A stretch of DNA of 64,000 nt from Helicobacter sp. 11S02629-2 (lineage in GTDB: Bacteria > Campylobacterota > Campylobacteria > Campylobacterales > Helicobacteraceae). The position numbers were made by a program, and so were the translations under genes. Position 1 is the stretch's first letter. The number at the start of each line of letters is the position of its first letter. This document shows, piece by piece, positions 8,592-17,880 of this stretch. Where the stretch lies: positions 62,001-126,000 of the forward strand of contig NZ_MLAN01000005.1 of NCBI RefSeq assembly GCF_002272875.1, read 5' to 3'. The notes beneath the pieces are model-generated. The model saw nothing but the letters and a program-made list of their open reading frames with translations. It did not search any database and was not told the DNA's origin.

Positions 8592-9176
8592 TTATCCATA
8601 AAGCTTACATCTAGAAAACATATCTTTATAAAAGTAGCTAGCAGTTTTAACAGAGGCTGCATTATCTGTAAAAAGTAGGGTTTCATAGCTTAGTTCAAAA
8701 GCGTTTTTACTCCAGTTAGCAGAGCCTAGGGCTAAAAGCTTATCATCTATAACTATAAGTTTTTGGTGCATGATCCCATAGTAGTTATGTCTTTTGTCTT
8801 TTAAGCCTTTAAGTGTACAGACATCTATGTGTCTATACTTTGCTAGGTCTCCTAGTGCAGAGTGCTCTCTTGGCTTACCATCTTCACTAAGATTCCCATT
8901 ATCAAAGATTATATGCACTTTTACACCGCGTGATGCCGCGTCTTTTAAGGCATTAATAAGAGGTCTATAAGTAAAGCTATAAATTGCTATCTTTATATCT
9001 TTTCTTGCGTATCTTATACTTTGGACTAACTCTTTTAAAGCTTCTTTGTTTTGATAAGGAAGCATGTATAAGTTTTCATAGCTGTAAGTTTTGGATAGAG
9101 AAAAAAGTACAAAAACTATAAAAAAAGAAAGCAGTGTAAAAGATTTTTTAACTCTTGCTGTTTTGTGCACTTTCAT
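8592..9176 (-). CDS. nucT: NucT-like phospholipase D family nuclease
   Basis: The protein has one HKD motif (HQKLIVIDD followed by LGSANWS) near its C-terminal half, so it should act as a dimer, like bacterial Nuc. An N-terminal hydrophobic segment (LLSFFIVFVLFSLS) suggests export or membrane anchoring. H. pylori NucT (HP0323) is a membrane nuclease of this family, selective for single-stranded DNA and implicated in DNA uptake and purine scavenging. The ATG at 9176 is preferred to a TTG two codons earlier. It is divergent from the poly-E-rich gene, the same arrangement as HP0323/HP0322. Confidence 0.88.
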   Translation of the reverse strand: MKVHKTARVKKSFTLLSFFIVFVLFSLSKTYSYENLYMLPYQNKEALKELVQSIRYARKDIKIAIYSFTYRPLINALKDAASRGVKVHIIFDNGNLSEDGKPREHSALGDLAKYRHIDVCTLKGLKDKRHNYYGIMHQKLIVIDDKLLALGSANWSKNAFELSYETLLFTDNAASVKTASYFYKDMFSRCKLYG

Positions 9177-9281
9177 AATCAAACTAACCTCAAAAAAGAT
9201 AAATTTCTTGTATTATACATTTTAACATTCTAAAAGCTTGCCTTGAAATTCAAACAATCTAAAAACCATAAAAGAAGAGAG

Positions 9282-11435
9282 ATGAAAGTATTACTTATTA
9301 ACCAAAATCCTATAGTCGAAAAACTCATAAAACTAGCCTGTGATAAGTTAGGTGTAGAGTTAGAATCTATGCAGGAAGTGCCTAACTCTATACAAAGAGA
9401 ATCTTACTTTTGTGCATTTATAGATGGTGAGAGCGTAGGGAGTGATACAACTAAGTTTTTAGCTTTGAAAGGGAACTTAAAGTCATGTCTGCTTTACTCA
9501 AAAGGGCATGGAGGAAAGTATGATAAAGATAGGTTTGAAAAAGACATACAAAAACCTTTTTTGCCAACAGAAGTTTTAAATATCATAGAGGCTTGGAAGC
9601 CTTTAGATGCAGAACAAATCAAAGAATTAGATAAAGATAAAAAAGATAGTGAGCCTAAAGTAGACTTGGTAAAAGAGGCTAGCACTTTGGCAAGTGAGCC
9701 TAGTTTAGATGACTTAAGTAGTGATGATTTATCTAGTGTCAGCTTGCCTGAAGATGGGGACTTAAGCAGTCTTGCAGAAGATGATAAAAAGCTTAGTAGC
9801 CTAGGTGATTTCGACTTAGATCTTGATAGCTTAGATAAAGATGATGCAAGTCATAAAGACTTAAAGGAACCTGCTTTAAAAGAAGGTGGCTTAAAAGATG
9901 AAAAAGACTTAGATTCTATAAGTGATGAAGTTAAAGATAAACCTCTAATAAAAGATGAAGCTAGCTTAGAGAAGCTAGATGATTTAAAAGATATGAGTGC
10001 TAGAAATGAAGACTTAAGTGAAGATATGAGCTTAGATTTACAAACTAGTCTTAGCTCTGCTTTAGGTCTAGATGAACCTAAAGATAATAAAGACTTAGAG
10101 CATAGTGACTTATCTTTTGATGACCTAAACTTTGATGATATATATAGTGCCAATCTTGATACTGCAAGTCCTAAAAGCGAGGCAAACTTACAAGATAGTA
10201 TGTCTATAGCGCCAGCAAGTTTAGAGTTAGAAAATATAGAGCTAGAAAGCATAAAACCAGCACCTATAAACTTAGATACAAAGATAGCAGATATAGCTTC
10301 TACTAAAGAAGAAAAGCAATCAAGCAAAGACTATAAAGAAGAATCTAAAGCAGAGGCTAAAAAAGTAGAGGTCAAAGAAGAAGAAAACTTACAAAAAGAT
10401 ATACAAACTTTTAAAGATGAAGAAGCCATAAAAGAAGATGATAGGAGTAAGCAAGATGAGGTTTTAGAAGACCTAGAAGAAGATATAAGCGAAGCACTAG
10501 ATACATTATCAAATCCAAAGAAAGAAGAGTTAATGAATAATATTTTAGATGATAAAAAAGCACCTTCCCAAAAACCAAAGATTTTAGACGCAGATACTTT
10601 AAATGAACTAAACGATATGTTAAAAAATGACAATCTACTAAGTGATGCAAGTAGGGATGTAGAGCCTAAAGCAACCCTAAGCAATAGTACTCAAAGCACT
10701 ACTAGCCAAGATAAAAGTAAAGCTTTAAATACAAAAGAGGAAGAAGAAGACTTAGAATCTTTAGATGAGCTAGATCTAGCAGAAGCCCTTGGTGAAGCTT
10801 ATGAAAGACATGAAGTTCCTAGTCAACCAGAGATAGTAACTAGTAGTGAAGCTAAAAAAGATATTAAAGATAAAGATTCCATAAAAGTGGAATCTAATAA
10901 AGAAGCCCTTGAAGTTCAAAGCCCTATTTTAGATGAAAATAAAGCAGATGAAGGCAAGGTAGATGAGATTAGGGGCGAAGCTAGTAAGACAGATAAGAAA
11001 GAAAATAAAGAGGACTTAGTGCCATCTTTTGAAGATGCTAAAGAGGCTGCAAATGATACTAAGGATGAAAAAAGTAGCAGTGAGCCTAGCTTTGAAGATG
11101 AAGACTTTGATACTAGTCTTGCAAGGCCAAGTGTGGAAGAGGGTATAGATAGTGAAGATAGTGATAAAAAAGATACTAGTGAGGTAGCTATGGATATAGA
11201 ACATAAAGCAGCAAATCATGAAGAAGATATCAAGCAAGCACTTAAAGAAAGCAACAGTATAAAACTAGAAGAGCTTACAAGTGCAAACACAGATGTTTTA
11301 AGCAGCATACTAAGGACATTAAGATCTAGTGAGTTTAGATCAAGTCTTGGTCAAAGTGTGCAGTCTATAGAGTTAAAAGAAGACTTTAGTAATAATGAAG
11401 TAAATATTAATATTAAATTTCTTCCAAAGCCTTAA
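9282..11435 (+). CDS. poly-E-rich acidic protein with an N-terminal pseudo-receiver domain
   Basis: This 717-residue protein corresponds by position to the H. pylori poly-E-rich protein HP0322. Residues 1-110 look like a response-regulator receiver fold: MKVLLINQNPIVEKLI, a central FIDGES, and IQKPFLPTEVL, whose KPF matches the conserved lysine of receivers. About 550 residues of Asp/Glu/Lys/Ser-rich, repeat-like sequence follow (many copies of DLSS, DDL and KDL), likely disordered. The last 60 residues are less biased (SSILRTLRSSEFRSSLGQSV) and may be a folded contact domain. The ATG at 9282 has AGAAGAG upstream; a TTG at 9243 is less likely. gmk follows after one base. Its function is unknown to me; a polar scaffold is possible. 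Confidence 0.85.
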   Translation: MKVLLINQNPIVEKLIKLACDKLGVELESMQEVPNSIQRESYFCAFIDGESVGSDTTKFLALKGNLKSCLLYSKGHGGKYDKDRFEKDIQKPFLPTEVLNIIEAWKPLDAEQIKELDKDKKDSEPKVDLVKEASTLASEPSLDDLSSDDLSSVSLPEDGDLSSLAEDDKKLSSLGDFDLDLDSLDKDDASHKDLKEPALKEGGLKDEKDLDSISDEVKDKPLIKDEASLEKLDDLKDMSARNEDLSEDMSLDLQTSLSSALGLDEPKDNKDLEHSDLSFDDLNFDDIYSANLDTASPKSEANLQDSMSIAPASLELENIELESIKPAPINLDTKIADIASTKEEKQSSKDYKEESKAEAKKVEVKEEENLQKDIQTFKDEEAIKEDDRSKQDEVLEDLEEDISEALDTLSNPKKEELMNNILDDKKAPSQKPKILDADTLNELNDMLKNDNLLSDASRDVEPKATLSNSTQSTTSQDKSKALNTKEEEEDLESLDELDLAEALGEAYERHEVPSQPEIVTSSEAKKDIKDKDSIKVESNKEALEVQSPILDENKADEGKVDEIRGEASKTDKKENKEDLVPSFEDAKEAANDTKDEKSSSEPSFEDEDFDTSLARPSVEEGIDSEDSDKKDTSEVAMDIEHKAANHEEDIKQALKESNSIKLEELTSANTDVLSSILRTLRSSEFRSSLGQSVQSIELKEDFSNNEVNINIKFLPKP

Positions 11436-11436
11436 G

Positions 11437-12063
11437 ATGCAAACTGATTATAAAATGCTTATCCTTTCTGGTCCTAGTGGGGCTGGAAAGTCTACACTTT
11501 GTAAGTATCTAGTAGAAAAGTTTCCTGATATCTATTTATCCATATCTAGTACTACTAGAGCTAAAAGAGAGGGTGAAACTGAGGGCAAAGAGTACTTTTT
11601 TATAAGTGAAGAAGAGTTTAAAAAAGGCGTAGAAAATAATGAATTTTTAGAATGGGCTAATGTTCATGGAAACTACTATGGCACTAGTCTTGTGAATATA
11701 CAAAAGGCTATAGATAAAGGTAAGGTTATACTTTTTGAGATAGATGTACAAGGTTTTAATAATATAAAAAAGATTTATCCAAATGCATTTTCTGCCTTTA
11801 TCACTACTAAAAATATACAAACTCTAAAATCTAGACTTGAGTTTAGACATAGTGAAAGTGATGCTATTATAGATATGAGGTTAAAAAATGCTATAAAAGA
11901 AATGCAAGAGGTTTCTAAGTTTAGCTATCTGATAGTGAATGAAGATATAGAGGAGTCTAAAAAGGCTTTATCTTGCATTATAACTAGCCTGTATTATGTT
12001 AATAGTGCTAATATTTCACTTAGCTTAACGCAAAACTGGCAAATCAACATAAAGGATGATTAA
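11437..12063 (+). CDS. gmk: guanylate kinase
   Basis: The enzyme phosphorylates GMP to GDP with ATP. The 208-residue protein has the P-loop GPSGAGKST near residues 11-19, the GMP-binding [19 protein letters not shown] segment near 37-56, and [13 protein letters not shown] near 98-110. The ATG lies one base behind the stop of the poly-E-rich gene, and its own stop overlaps the tatA ATG by one base (TAATG), so the genes are translationally coupled. Confidence 0.96.
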   Translation: MQTDYKMLILSGPSGAGKSTLCKYLVEKFPDIYLSISSTTRAKREGETEGKEYFFISEEEFKKGVENNEFLEWANVHGNYYGTSLVNIQKAIDKGKVILFEIDVQGFNNIKKIYPNAFSAFITTKNIQTLKSRLEFRHSESDAIIDMRLKNAIKEMQEVSKFSYLIVNEDIEESKKALSCIITSLYYVNSANISLSLTQNWQINIKDD

Positions 12064-12332
12064 TGGGCTTTTCAAGTATATGGCATTGGGTTATTGTTTT
12101 AGTAATAGTTGTTTTACTCTTTGGAGCAAAAAAGATTCCAGACTTAGCAAAAGGTATAGGTAGTGGTATAAAAAGCTTTAAAAAAGAGCTAGAAGATGAT
12201 GATGAGAAAAAAGAAGAAAAGGCTGCTACAAAAGCACAGGTTATAGAGGCTAAAGAAGAGCCAGTAGAAGTTGTAGCAAGCACTACTAAAACAACAAAGA
12301 CTAAAGCTTCAAAAGAGGCAAAAGATAGTTAA
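12063..12332 (+). CDS. tatA: twin-arginine translocase subunit TatA
   Basis: This 89-residue protein has one N-terminal membrane helix ([12 protein letters not shown]), the [24 protein letters not shown] amphipathic helix, and a charged Lys/Glu-rich tail, all typical of TatA. TatA oligomers form the pore that carries folded proteins with twin-arginine signals across the inner membrane. No tatB or tatC is in the window. It is coupled by one-base overlaps to gmk upstream and argS downstream. The amidohydrolase at 29724-31097 has a twin-arginine signal and is a likely client. Confidence 0.95.
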   Translation: MGFSSIWHWVIVLVIVVLLFGAKKIPDLAKGIGSGIKSFKKELEDDDEKKEEKAATKAQVIEAKEEPVEVVASTTKTTKTKASKEAKDS

Positions 12333-13945
12333 TGTACTTTGAAGTCAAAAAGCATATCATTAAGCTTTTAGAAGATATCTTCAAGCAAGATGATATAGAT
12401 ATAAGTAGCTTACTTGTTTTAGAACAGCCTAAAGATTCTTCTCTTGGACATTTTGCAACTCCTATATGTTTTAGCTTAGCCAAGCTAAAAAGGGTTAATC
12501 CAAAAGCCCTAGCTTCTGAGCTAGCGGGTGCTTTGCAAGATTCTGATAAGGTAGTTTTCGCAAAAGTAGAAGCACTTAATGGCTACTTAAACTTCACTTT
12601 AAAGACTAAATATTTAGAATCTTTTTTAAACTCACCTCCAAAGATACCTTTAATGGAATCTAAAAAGATTTTATTAGAGTTTGTAAGTGCTAATCCAACA
12701 GGACCTCTTCATATAGGTCACGCAAGGGGAGCTATAGTAGGAAATGCAATAGCAAATATAGCTAAGCAGTTAAATCAAGACTTTTTTAAAGAGTACTATG
12801 TTAATGATGCAGGCACTCAGATAGAAAATCTAGCCAAGTCTATTTATGCTGGCATGTGCGAGCTTGAAGGAGTATCTTGTGATCTAAAAGAAGATAATCT
12901 TTATAAGGGTGAGTATATAACTGAGCTAGCTACTTTGGCATTAAAACACTTTAGTTTAGAATCTAAGGACTTGCTTTTTGAGCTAGGAAAGTTTGGAAAA
13001 GAGCTTATGCTTAAAGAGATAAAGGCTAACCTTAAGTCTTTAAACATAGAGTTTGATTCTTATATGAGTGAAAAAGAGCTTTTTAATAAGTGGGATGAAA
13101 CTTTTAGCGCCTTACAAAAAGCAAAGGCTTTAAAAGAAGAAGAAGGCAGTATCTGGCTTTGTTCGTCTTTAAAAGGTGATGAAAAAGATAGGGTTTTAAT
13201 AAGGTCTAATAAAGAGCCAACTTACATGGTAGGGGACATCATCTATCATAAAAATAAGTTTGATAGAGGCTTTGATGAGTGCATAAATATCTGGGGGGCA
13301 GACCATCATGGCTACCTTGCTAGGATAAAGGCAGCTTTAGAGTTTTTAGGCTTTGATAGCACCAAATTAAAGGTACTTTTTGTGCAGATGGTAAGTGTGC
13401 TAAAAGAAGGCAAACCTTATAAGATGAGTAAACGGGCAGGGAACTTTATCTTACTTCAAGATGTAGTAGATGAGATAGGGGCTGATAACTTAAAATTCAT
13501 CTTTTTAAGTAAAAGTCTTGATACCCACTTGGAGTTTGATATAGCCGAGATCATAAGGACTAAAGAAGAAAGCCCGCTTTACTATATAAACTATGCCAAC
13601 TCTAGGATACATACCTTGCTAGCAAGAAGCACTTTAAGCAAAGAGACAATTTGTGCTAGTGTTTTAGAGACGCAAAATGAAGCCTTAAAAAAAGACTATG
13701 ACTTACTTTGTCTTACCTCACTTAACTTAAATCACATCTTGCTTCAGTGTTTTAATGATAACGCTCCTCATAAACTCTGCGACTATCTAAAAACGCTATC
13801 TAAGCAGTTTCATGCCTTTTATAACGCCTATAAGATCCTAGGCTCAAGTGAAGAAGCTAGCATCTTAAAGCTATTTTTAAATGTGTCTAACACACTTACA
13901 ACTGGATTTAATCTATTAGGACTTGATATAAAAACTTCAATGTAG
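12332..13945 (+). CDS. argS: arginyl-tRNA synthetase
   Basis: This class I synthetase charges tRNA-Arg. The 537-residue sequence shows the HIGH signature as TGPLHIGHARGA near residue 126 and KMSKRAGN near 364, plus the WGADHHGYLARIKAAL block between them and the alpha-helical anticodon domain at the C-terminus. The length is close to H. pylori ArgS. Its ATG overlaps the tatA stop by one base, as in the HP0319-HP0320 pair, and it is the last gene of the operon. Confidence 0.96.
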   Translation: MYFEVKKHIIKLLEDIFKQDDIDISSLLVLEQPKDSSLGHFATPICFSLAKLKRVNPKALASELAGALQDSDKVVFAKVEALNGYLNFTLKTKYLESFLNSPPKIPLMESKKILLEFVSANPTGPLHIGHARGAIVGNAIANIAKQLNQDFFKEYYVNDAGTQIENLAKSIYAGMCELEGVSCDLKEDNLYKGEYITELATLALKHFSLESKDLLFELGKFGKELMLKEIKANLKSLNIEFDSYMSEKELFNKWDETFSALQKAKALKEEEGSIWLCSSLKGDEKDRVLIRSNKEPTYMVGDIIYHKNKFDRGFDECINIWGADHHGYLARIKAALEFLGFDSTKLKVLFVQMVSVLKEGKPYKMSKRAGNFILLQDVVDEIGADNLKFIFLSKSLDTHLEFDIAEIIRTKEESPLYYINYANSRIHTLLARSTLSKETICASVLETQNEALKKDYDLLCLTSLNLNHILLQCFNDNAPHKLCDYLKTLSKQFHAFYNAYKILGSSEEASILKLFLNVSNTLTTGFNLLGLDIKTSM

Positions 13946-13956
13946 GAACTTAACCT

Positions 13957-14880
13957 ATGATAAGTAGCACTACTAAAGGCATCTCCTTTATGCTTCTTTC
14001 ATCGTTTTCTTTCGCACTCATGAGTGCGGCAGTTAAACTTTTAAGCGATGAAGTCTCTCCTATGGAGACTGTTTTTTGGCGCTCTTTTATCATGGTGCTT
14101 TTTACTATAGCTGTTATGTCTATACCAACTAAGAAAGATAAACCTAAGCAAGAGTTTAAAAAAGGTGGAAAGCTTATGCTAGCTTTTCGTGCCATCATAG
14201 GCGGGCTTGCCATGCTTGCAGGTTTTTATAATATTTATACCATCCCACTAGGCACAGCTATAGCTTTTCAGCAAAGCGTGCCTATTTATGTTGTATTTTT
14301 TAGTCTTGTATTTTTAAGGGAGTGTCTTGGTATAGGAGTGATTATTGCTACTATTATTGGCTTTATTGGCATAGTTTTAATTTCAGATCCAAAGTTTGGA
14401 GGTATACATCCACTAAACATCTTTGCAGGTGTGATAAGTGGGATGTTTTCAGCCCTTGGCTTTATGACTTTAGGCAAGCTTAAAGCCTACTTTAGAAGTC
14501 AGACTGTAGTTTTGGCATTTGGGGCTACTGCTACTTTGATAGGGCTTATAGGTATGTTTTTGCCATTAGGTAACTTTTCAGACTTTTTAAGACCAAGCTT
14601 AAAAGGTGCTGTTTTGATAATTTTCATGGGACTAACTGGTACCATAGCGCAGTTTTTATTAAACATGGCCTATAGAAGTGCGCCAGCTGGGATAGTAGGG
14701 CCAATTGACTACACTAGGATACTTTGGAGTTTGCTTTTTGGAATCTTACTAGGTGATGCTTTGCCAAACTCTTATACAAGCATAGGCATAGCTTTAATCA
14801 TAATCTCAGGTCTCATGATAGCCATGCCATCTTTACTAAGAGACCTAAGGGCTATGAAGTTTAAAAAGGATATGAAATGA
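13957..14880 (+). CDS. EamA/DMT superfamily permease
   Basis: The 307-residue protein has ten predicted membrane helices in two repeated EamA halves. FALMSAAVKLL and METVFWRSFIMVLF mark the first half and PIDYTRILWSLLFGILLGD the second. The family exports metabolites or amino acids; the substrate is not evident. It starts eleven bases behind argS, so it may be an extra gene of that operon. Its last four bases (ATGA) overlap the next start. Confidence 0.87.
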   Translation: MISSTTKGISFMLLSSFSFALMSAAVKLLSDEVSPMETVFWRSFIMVLFTIAVMSIPTKKDKPKQEFKKGGKLMLAFRAIIGGLAMLAGFYNIYTIPLGTAIAFQQSVPIYVVFFSLVFLRECLGIGVIIATIIGFIGIVLISDPKFGGIHPLNIFAGVISGMFSALGFMTLGKLKAYFRSQTVVLAFGATATLIGLIGMFLPLGNFSDFLRPSLKGAVLIIFMGLTGTIAQFLLNMAYRSAPAGIVGPIDYTRILWSLLFGILLGDALPNSYTSIGIALIIISGLMIAMPSLLRDLRAMKFKKDMK

Positions 14881-15290
14881 ACATAAAAGACATAGTTGCA
14901 AACGTAAAAGATATAGCCATAGTTGGACTTAGTCCAGATGTAAGTAAGGATTCTAATATGGTGGGGCGTTTTTTGCAAAATAGAGGCTTTAATATCATCC
15001 CTATCTATCCTAAAAAGCAAGAGATCCTTGGAAAGATGTCTTATCCTAGCTTAAGTGAAGCACTTAATAGCGGAGAAAGCTTTCAAATAGTAGTAGTTTT
15101 TAGAAAAAGTGCGGCAGTGCTAGATATAGCTAAAGAAGTCTTAGACTTGCAAGATAAAAATAAGATAAAGTGCTTTTGGATGCAGCTAGGTATAAGTAAT
15201 AAAGAGGCAAAGGCCTTGCTAGAAAAAGCAGGCATAGTGGTAGTAGAAGATAAGTGCATAAAGTTAGAGATGGAAGCTTTTGGCTTATAA
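14877..15290 (+). CDS. CoA-binding domain protein (YccU type)
   Basis: The 137-residue protein is a single CoA-binding Rossmann domain: DIAIVGLSPDVSKDSNMVGRFLQ at the N-terminus with the nucleotide loop, then VVVFRKSAAVLDIAKE and CFWMQLGISNKEAKALLE, ending VVEDKCIKLE. Small proteins of this kind bind CoA, but their role is not settled. Its start overlaps the EamA stop as ATGA, so the two are coupled. Confidence 0.88.
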   Translation: MNIKDIVANVKDIAIVGLSPDVSKDSNMVGRFLQNRGFNIIPIYPKKQEILGKMSYPSLSEALNSGESFQIVVVFRKSAAVLDIAKEVLDLQDKNKIKCFWMQLGISNKEAKALLEKAGIVVVEDKCIKLEMEAFGL

Positions 15291-15459
15291 AAACTTTCTT
15301 TCAAATAATCTTTGCATAGCAGTCTTAGCCACAAAGAAAGCCTTTAGTCTCTAAAAAAGCAAGTATGCGTTTTTATATTTATCCACCCAGTCTATCAAAA
15401 CTAGATTCTACAAATTTATAGAATCTAAAAACTCCTCTAAGCTATAAATTAATATAAGG

Positions 15460-15618
15460 CTAGCTATCTTTTTGCGCCTTCTCTTCTAAGACCTTTAGCC
15501 TATCTTCTAATCTTTGGACTTTTTTCTCTAGTTTGTTGCTACTTAGAGAGCTAAGGATAGAAGTTATGAGGTTTAGTATTAAGCAGATGATTATTATTAT
15601 AGCTAGTGCTAAGTTCAA
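15460..15618 (-). CDS. small membrane protein with a coiled-coil tail
   Basis: I do not recognise this protein. Starting at the TTG at 15618, which has AAAGG six bases upstream, it is 52 residues long: one strongly hydrophobic helix (ALAIIIIICLILNLITS) and then a heptad-like charged tail (LEKKVQRLEDRLKVLEEKA). An upstream TTG at 15663 would add 15 residues but has no ribosome site. The layout recalls small single-pass proteins that sit in larger membrane complexes. It stands alone between two rightward genes. Confidence 0.6.
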   Translation of the reverse strand: MNLALAIIIIICLILNLITSILSSLSSNKLEKKVQRLEDRLKVLEEKAQKDS

Positions 15619-15712
15619 GATGATCCTTTTAGTTGTGATAAGTAAGGTTCTAATTATAATCAAGTTTAAGATTTTAGGAAATTTTTAAGCTTTTAGTAAT
15701 AAAACTTCTCTT

Positions 15713-17674
15713 TTGATTTTGCAAAAAAAAAAAAAAACGGTTAAGATAAGTTTAAAATTTTCTAAAAGGTGTTACTTGAAGGACGTTGGTTTTAAAGATT
15801 CTAGTTTTAGCCCGCTTATATCTGTAATAGTTCCAGTTTTTAGAGTAGAGCACTATTTAAGCGAGTGCTTGCTTAGCCTTTTAACTCAAAGCTATAAGAA
15901 TCTTGAAGTTATAGTAGTTGATGATGGAAGCAATGATAACTGCATAGATATAGCTTTAAAGTTTGCTGAGATTGACAAAAGGGTCTTTGTCGTACAAAAG
16001 ATAAATGGCGGTCAAAGCACAGCTAGAAATATGGGTATAGAGTTAGTCAAAAACTCTTTATTAAGAAACTATATAGATTCTATGAGTAAAGATTCTAGTA
16101 ATCTAAAGCCAGATTTTGACTATAAAGGCTTTCACACTAGGGCTAATGCTACTCTTACAGTAGAAAACTACACTAAGCCTTATCCAAGGAAGCCAAAGTT
16201 CTCTCAAAGCACTTTAGAGCTTTTTTCTAAGCCACTGCTTTCCACTCTAGCTAGCAAGCTAAACTTAGATAAGGGTTTTGCTAGTTTATATGAAGACTAT
16301 CCTAGTCTTTTAGTGCTTGATAGCGAAAACTATGATGCATCTTTAAGTGAAGAGCTAAAAAGTAAGATAACTATCATATCATCACAGCACGTAGTAATAG
16401 AAGAAGAAAGGATAGGAAGAAGACTTATATCAAAACTCCCTCCTAATCAGTTCGTACAGTTTGTAGACCCAGATGACTATATACACTTAGATATGTTAGA
16501 ACATAGTGCAAGATTACTTCAAAGAGACACAAGGACTGAGTTTGTATGGAACTCTTGTAGGTATGAGTTTTATGGCGGTATAAAGCCTTCTAGTGGTATA
16601 TATGACTATGAAGACTTTTACTTACATAAGTTTTTTAAGGATAATCAGCACTTTAACGTTGATGGTCGTGAAGTCTTATCAGTCTTTTTAGGTATAAATG
16701 ACTTTGTAAGCATGCTAGTACTTGGACCCATTAGAACAGATCTTTTAAATAAGAGTAATCTCCGCTTTAGTGATGGACTAGAGTATGAAGACCAGCTTTT
16801 TAGCATGTGTATGATGATGGATGCAAGGAGTGTGGCTTTAAGTGAGTACTGCTGCTATGTGTATAGACTTAGACCTAACTCTACTGTGACTTACTCGGCT
16901 ACTTCTTCAGAGCTTATGACCAAGATACCCCATCTTAGCTTTTTGAGCGCCCTTTATAAAAACTACTCTGATGTAAGATATTATAGGTATTACTACTCTA
17001 TGGGACTTATAGCTATAGCAAGCATGCTTATACAAGCTAAGATTAAAGATTCTTTAGAGCCTTTAAGTAATGAGAACAAAGACTATAAAGATAGGCTTTT
17101 AGATACTAAGATTTTTAAGAGTGTTTACTACTATGCTAACATCATTATGCATCAAAGATATATAAAGATAACAAAAGATAAAGACCCTTTAGGGGTTTTA
17201 AGACTAGCTAAAATCTCACATGTTTATATCGGCTTAGATGCGGTAAAAGAAGGGCTTAAAAAAGTAAAGCCTAAAAGATCTATAGTGTTTAATAAAGTAG
17301 TCTTTTATACAAACTACCACTATCCTCATCTTTACTTTAAAATGCGCGTTGCAGCTAGAATTGCAAGGGATGCTTTAATGCTAAAAAGGATAGATGGCGG
17401 TATAAAAGACTATATACTTCATTATCTTCCTCCACTTGCACGCTTTCTTGTTAGGGTTAAAAGGCTAATCCGCCCTAAACCTAAGCTTACTACCAATAAC
17501 GCACATGTATTTAACCCAACAGAGATAGATAAATCAGTACTAGAGATAGAACAAAGCCACTTACTAGACTTAGATACAGTCTTAGAGCATCTAAAAGATT
17601 CTAAGCCTCTAAAAAAACATGAAGATATTAAGAGGGTATGGAAAGTAAGGACTAATCAGCCAAGAACTACTTAA
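15713..17674 (+). CDS. family 2 glycosyltransferase with poly-A tract near the start
   Basis: The protein has the GT-A signature ISVIVPVFRVEHYLSECL and VIVVDDGSNDN, then NGGQSTARNMGIE, so it transfers a sugar from a nucleotide donor, probably onto lipopolysaccharide. The DxD-type motif (FVDPDDY) comes about 145 residues after the ARN motif instead of about a dozen, so there is a large insertion inside the domain. The open frame begins with TTG codons before an A15 tract (15723-15737). A second TTG at 15776, with AAAGG six bases upstream, would place the tract in the leader and give 632 residues. Either way the tract is a candidate phase-variation switch. The C-terminus is basic and may sit on the membrane. 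Confidence 0.82.
   Translation: MILQKKKKTVKISLKFSKRCYLKDVGFKDSSFSPLISVIVPVFRVEHYLSECLLSLLTQSYKNLEVIVVDDGSNDNCIDIALKFAEIDKRVFVVQKINGGQSTARNMGIELVKNSLLRNYIDSMSKDSSNLKPDFDYKGFHTRANATLTVENYTKPYPRKPKFSQSTLELFSKPLLSTLASKLNLDKGFASLYEDYPSLLVLDSENYDASLSEELKSKITIISSQHVVIEEERIGRRLISKLPPNQFVQFVDPDDYIHLDMLEHSARLLQRDTRTEFVWNSCRYEFYGGIKPSSGIYDYEDFYLHKFFKDNQHFNVDGREVLSVFLGINDFVSMLVLGPIRTDLLNKSNLRFSDGLEYEDQLFSMCMMMDARSVALSEYCCYVYRLRPNSTVTYSATSSELMTKIPHLSFLSALYKNYSDVRYYRYYYSMGLIAIASMLIQAKIKDSLEPLSNENKDYKDRLLDTKIFKSVYYYANIIMHQRYIKITKDKDPLGVLRLAKISHVYIGLDAVKEGLKKVKPKRSIVFNKVVFYTNYHYPHLYFKMRVAARIARDALMLKRIDGGIKDYILHYLPPLARFLVRVKRLIRPKPKLTTNNAHVFNPTEIDKSVLEIEQSHLLDLDTVLEHLKDSKPLKKHEDIKRVWKVRTNQPRTT
15723..15737 (+). 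repeat. homopolymeric A15 tract
   Basis: A run of about 15 adenines lies at the 5' end of the glycosyltransferase gene, within the first codons if the TTG at 15713 is used, or in the leader if the TTG at 15776 is used. The frame is open when 15 adenines are present. Tracts of this length slip readily in Helicobacter and switch surface-glycan genes on and off. Confidence 0.85.
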
Positions 17675-17816
17675 ACATCTAGCCTTAATACTACTTCAGA
17701 CACTCTTTATAAAGGGTGCTAATCCTTTCTATATAAACCAATCTAACACATAAAAGCTAAATCATAATCTTAACAAAGTGCTTACTTTTGAGCTAGTGGA
17801 ATATATTTTTCACTGC

Positions 17817-17822
17817 TATAAT
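17817..17822 (+). promoter_or_regulatory. -10 promoter element for metE
   Basis: A perfect TATAAT lies 59 bases before the metE ATG in an AT-rich spacer. No -35 box is evident, as is common in this group. Confidence 0.5.
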
Positions 17823-17880
17823 TGACAAACACAATATGTAAATGTTAAAATGTGCAATCTAAAATTAAGGACACCATAGA

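Noticed and set aside
9494-11237. Several minus-strand open frames opposite the poly-E-rich gene
   Set aside because: The acidic codons GAA/GAT on the + strand read as Ser/Phe-rich frames on the other strand. No start sites or family matches.
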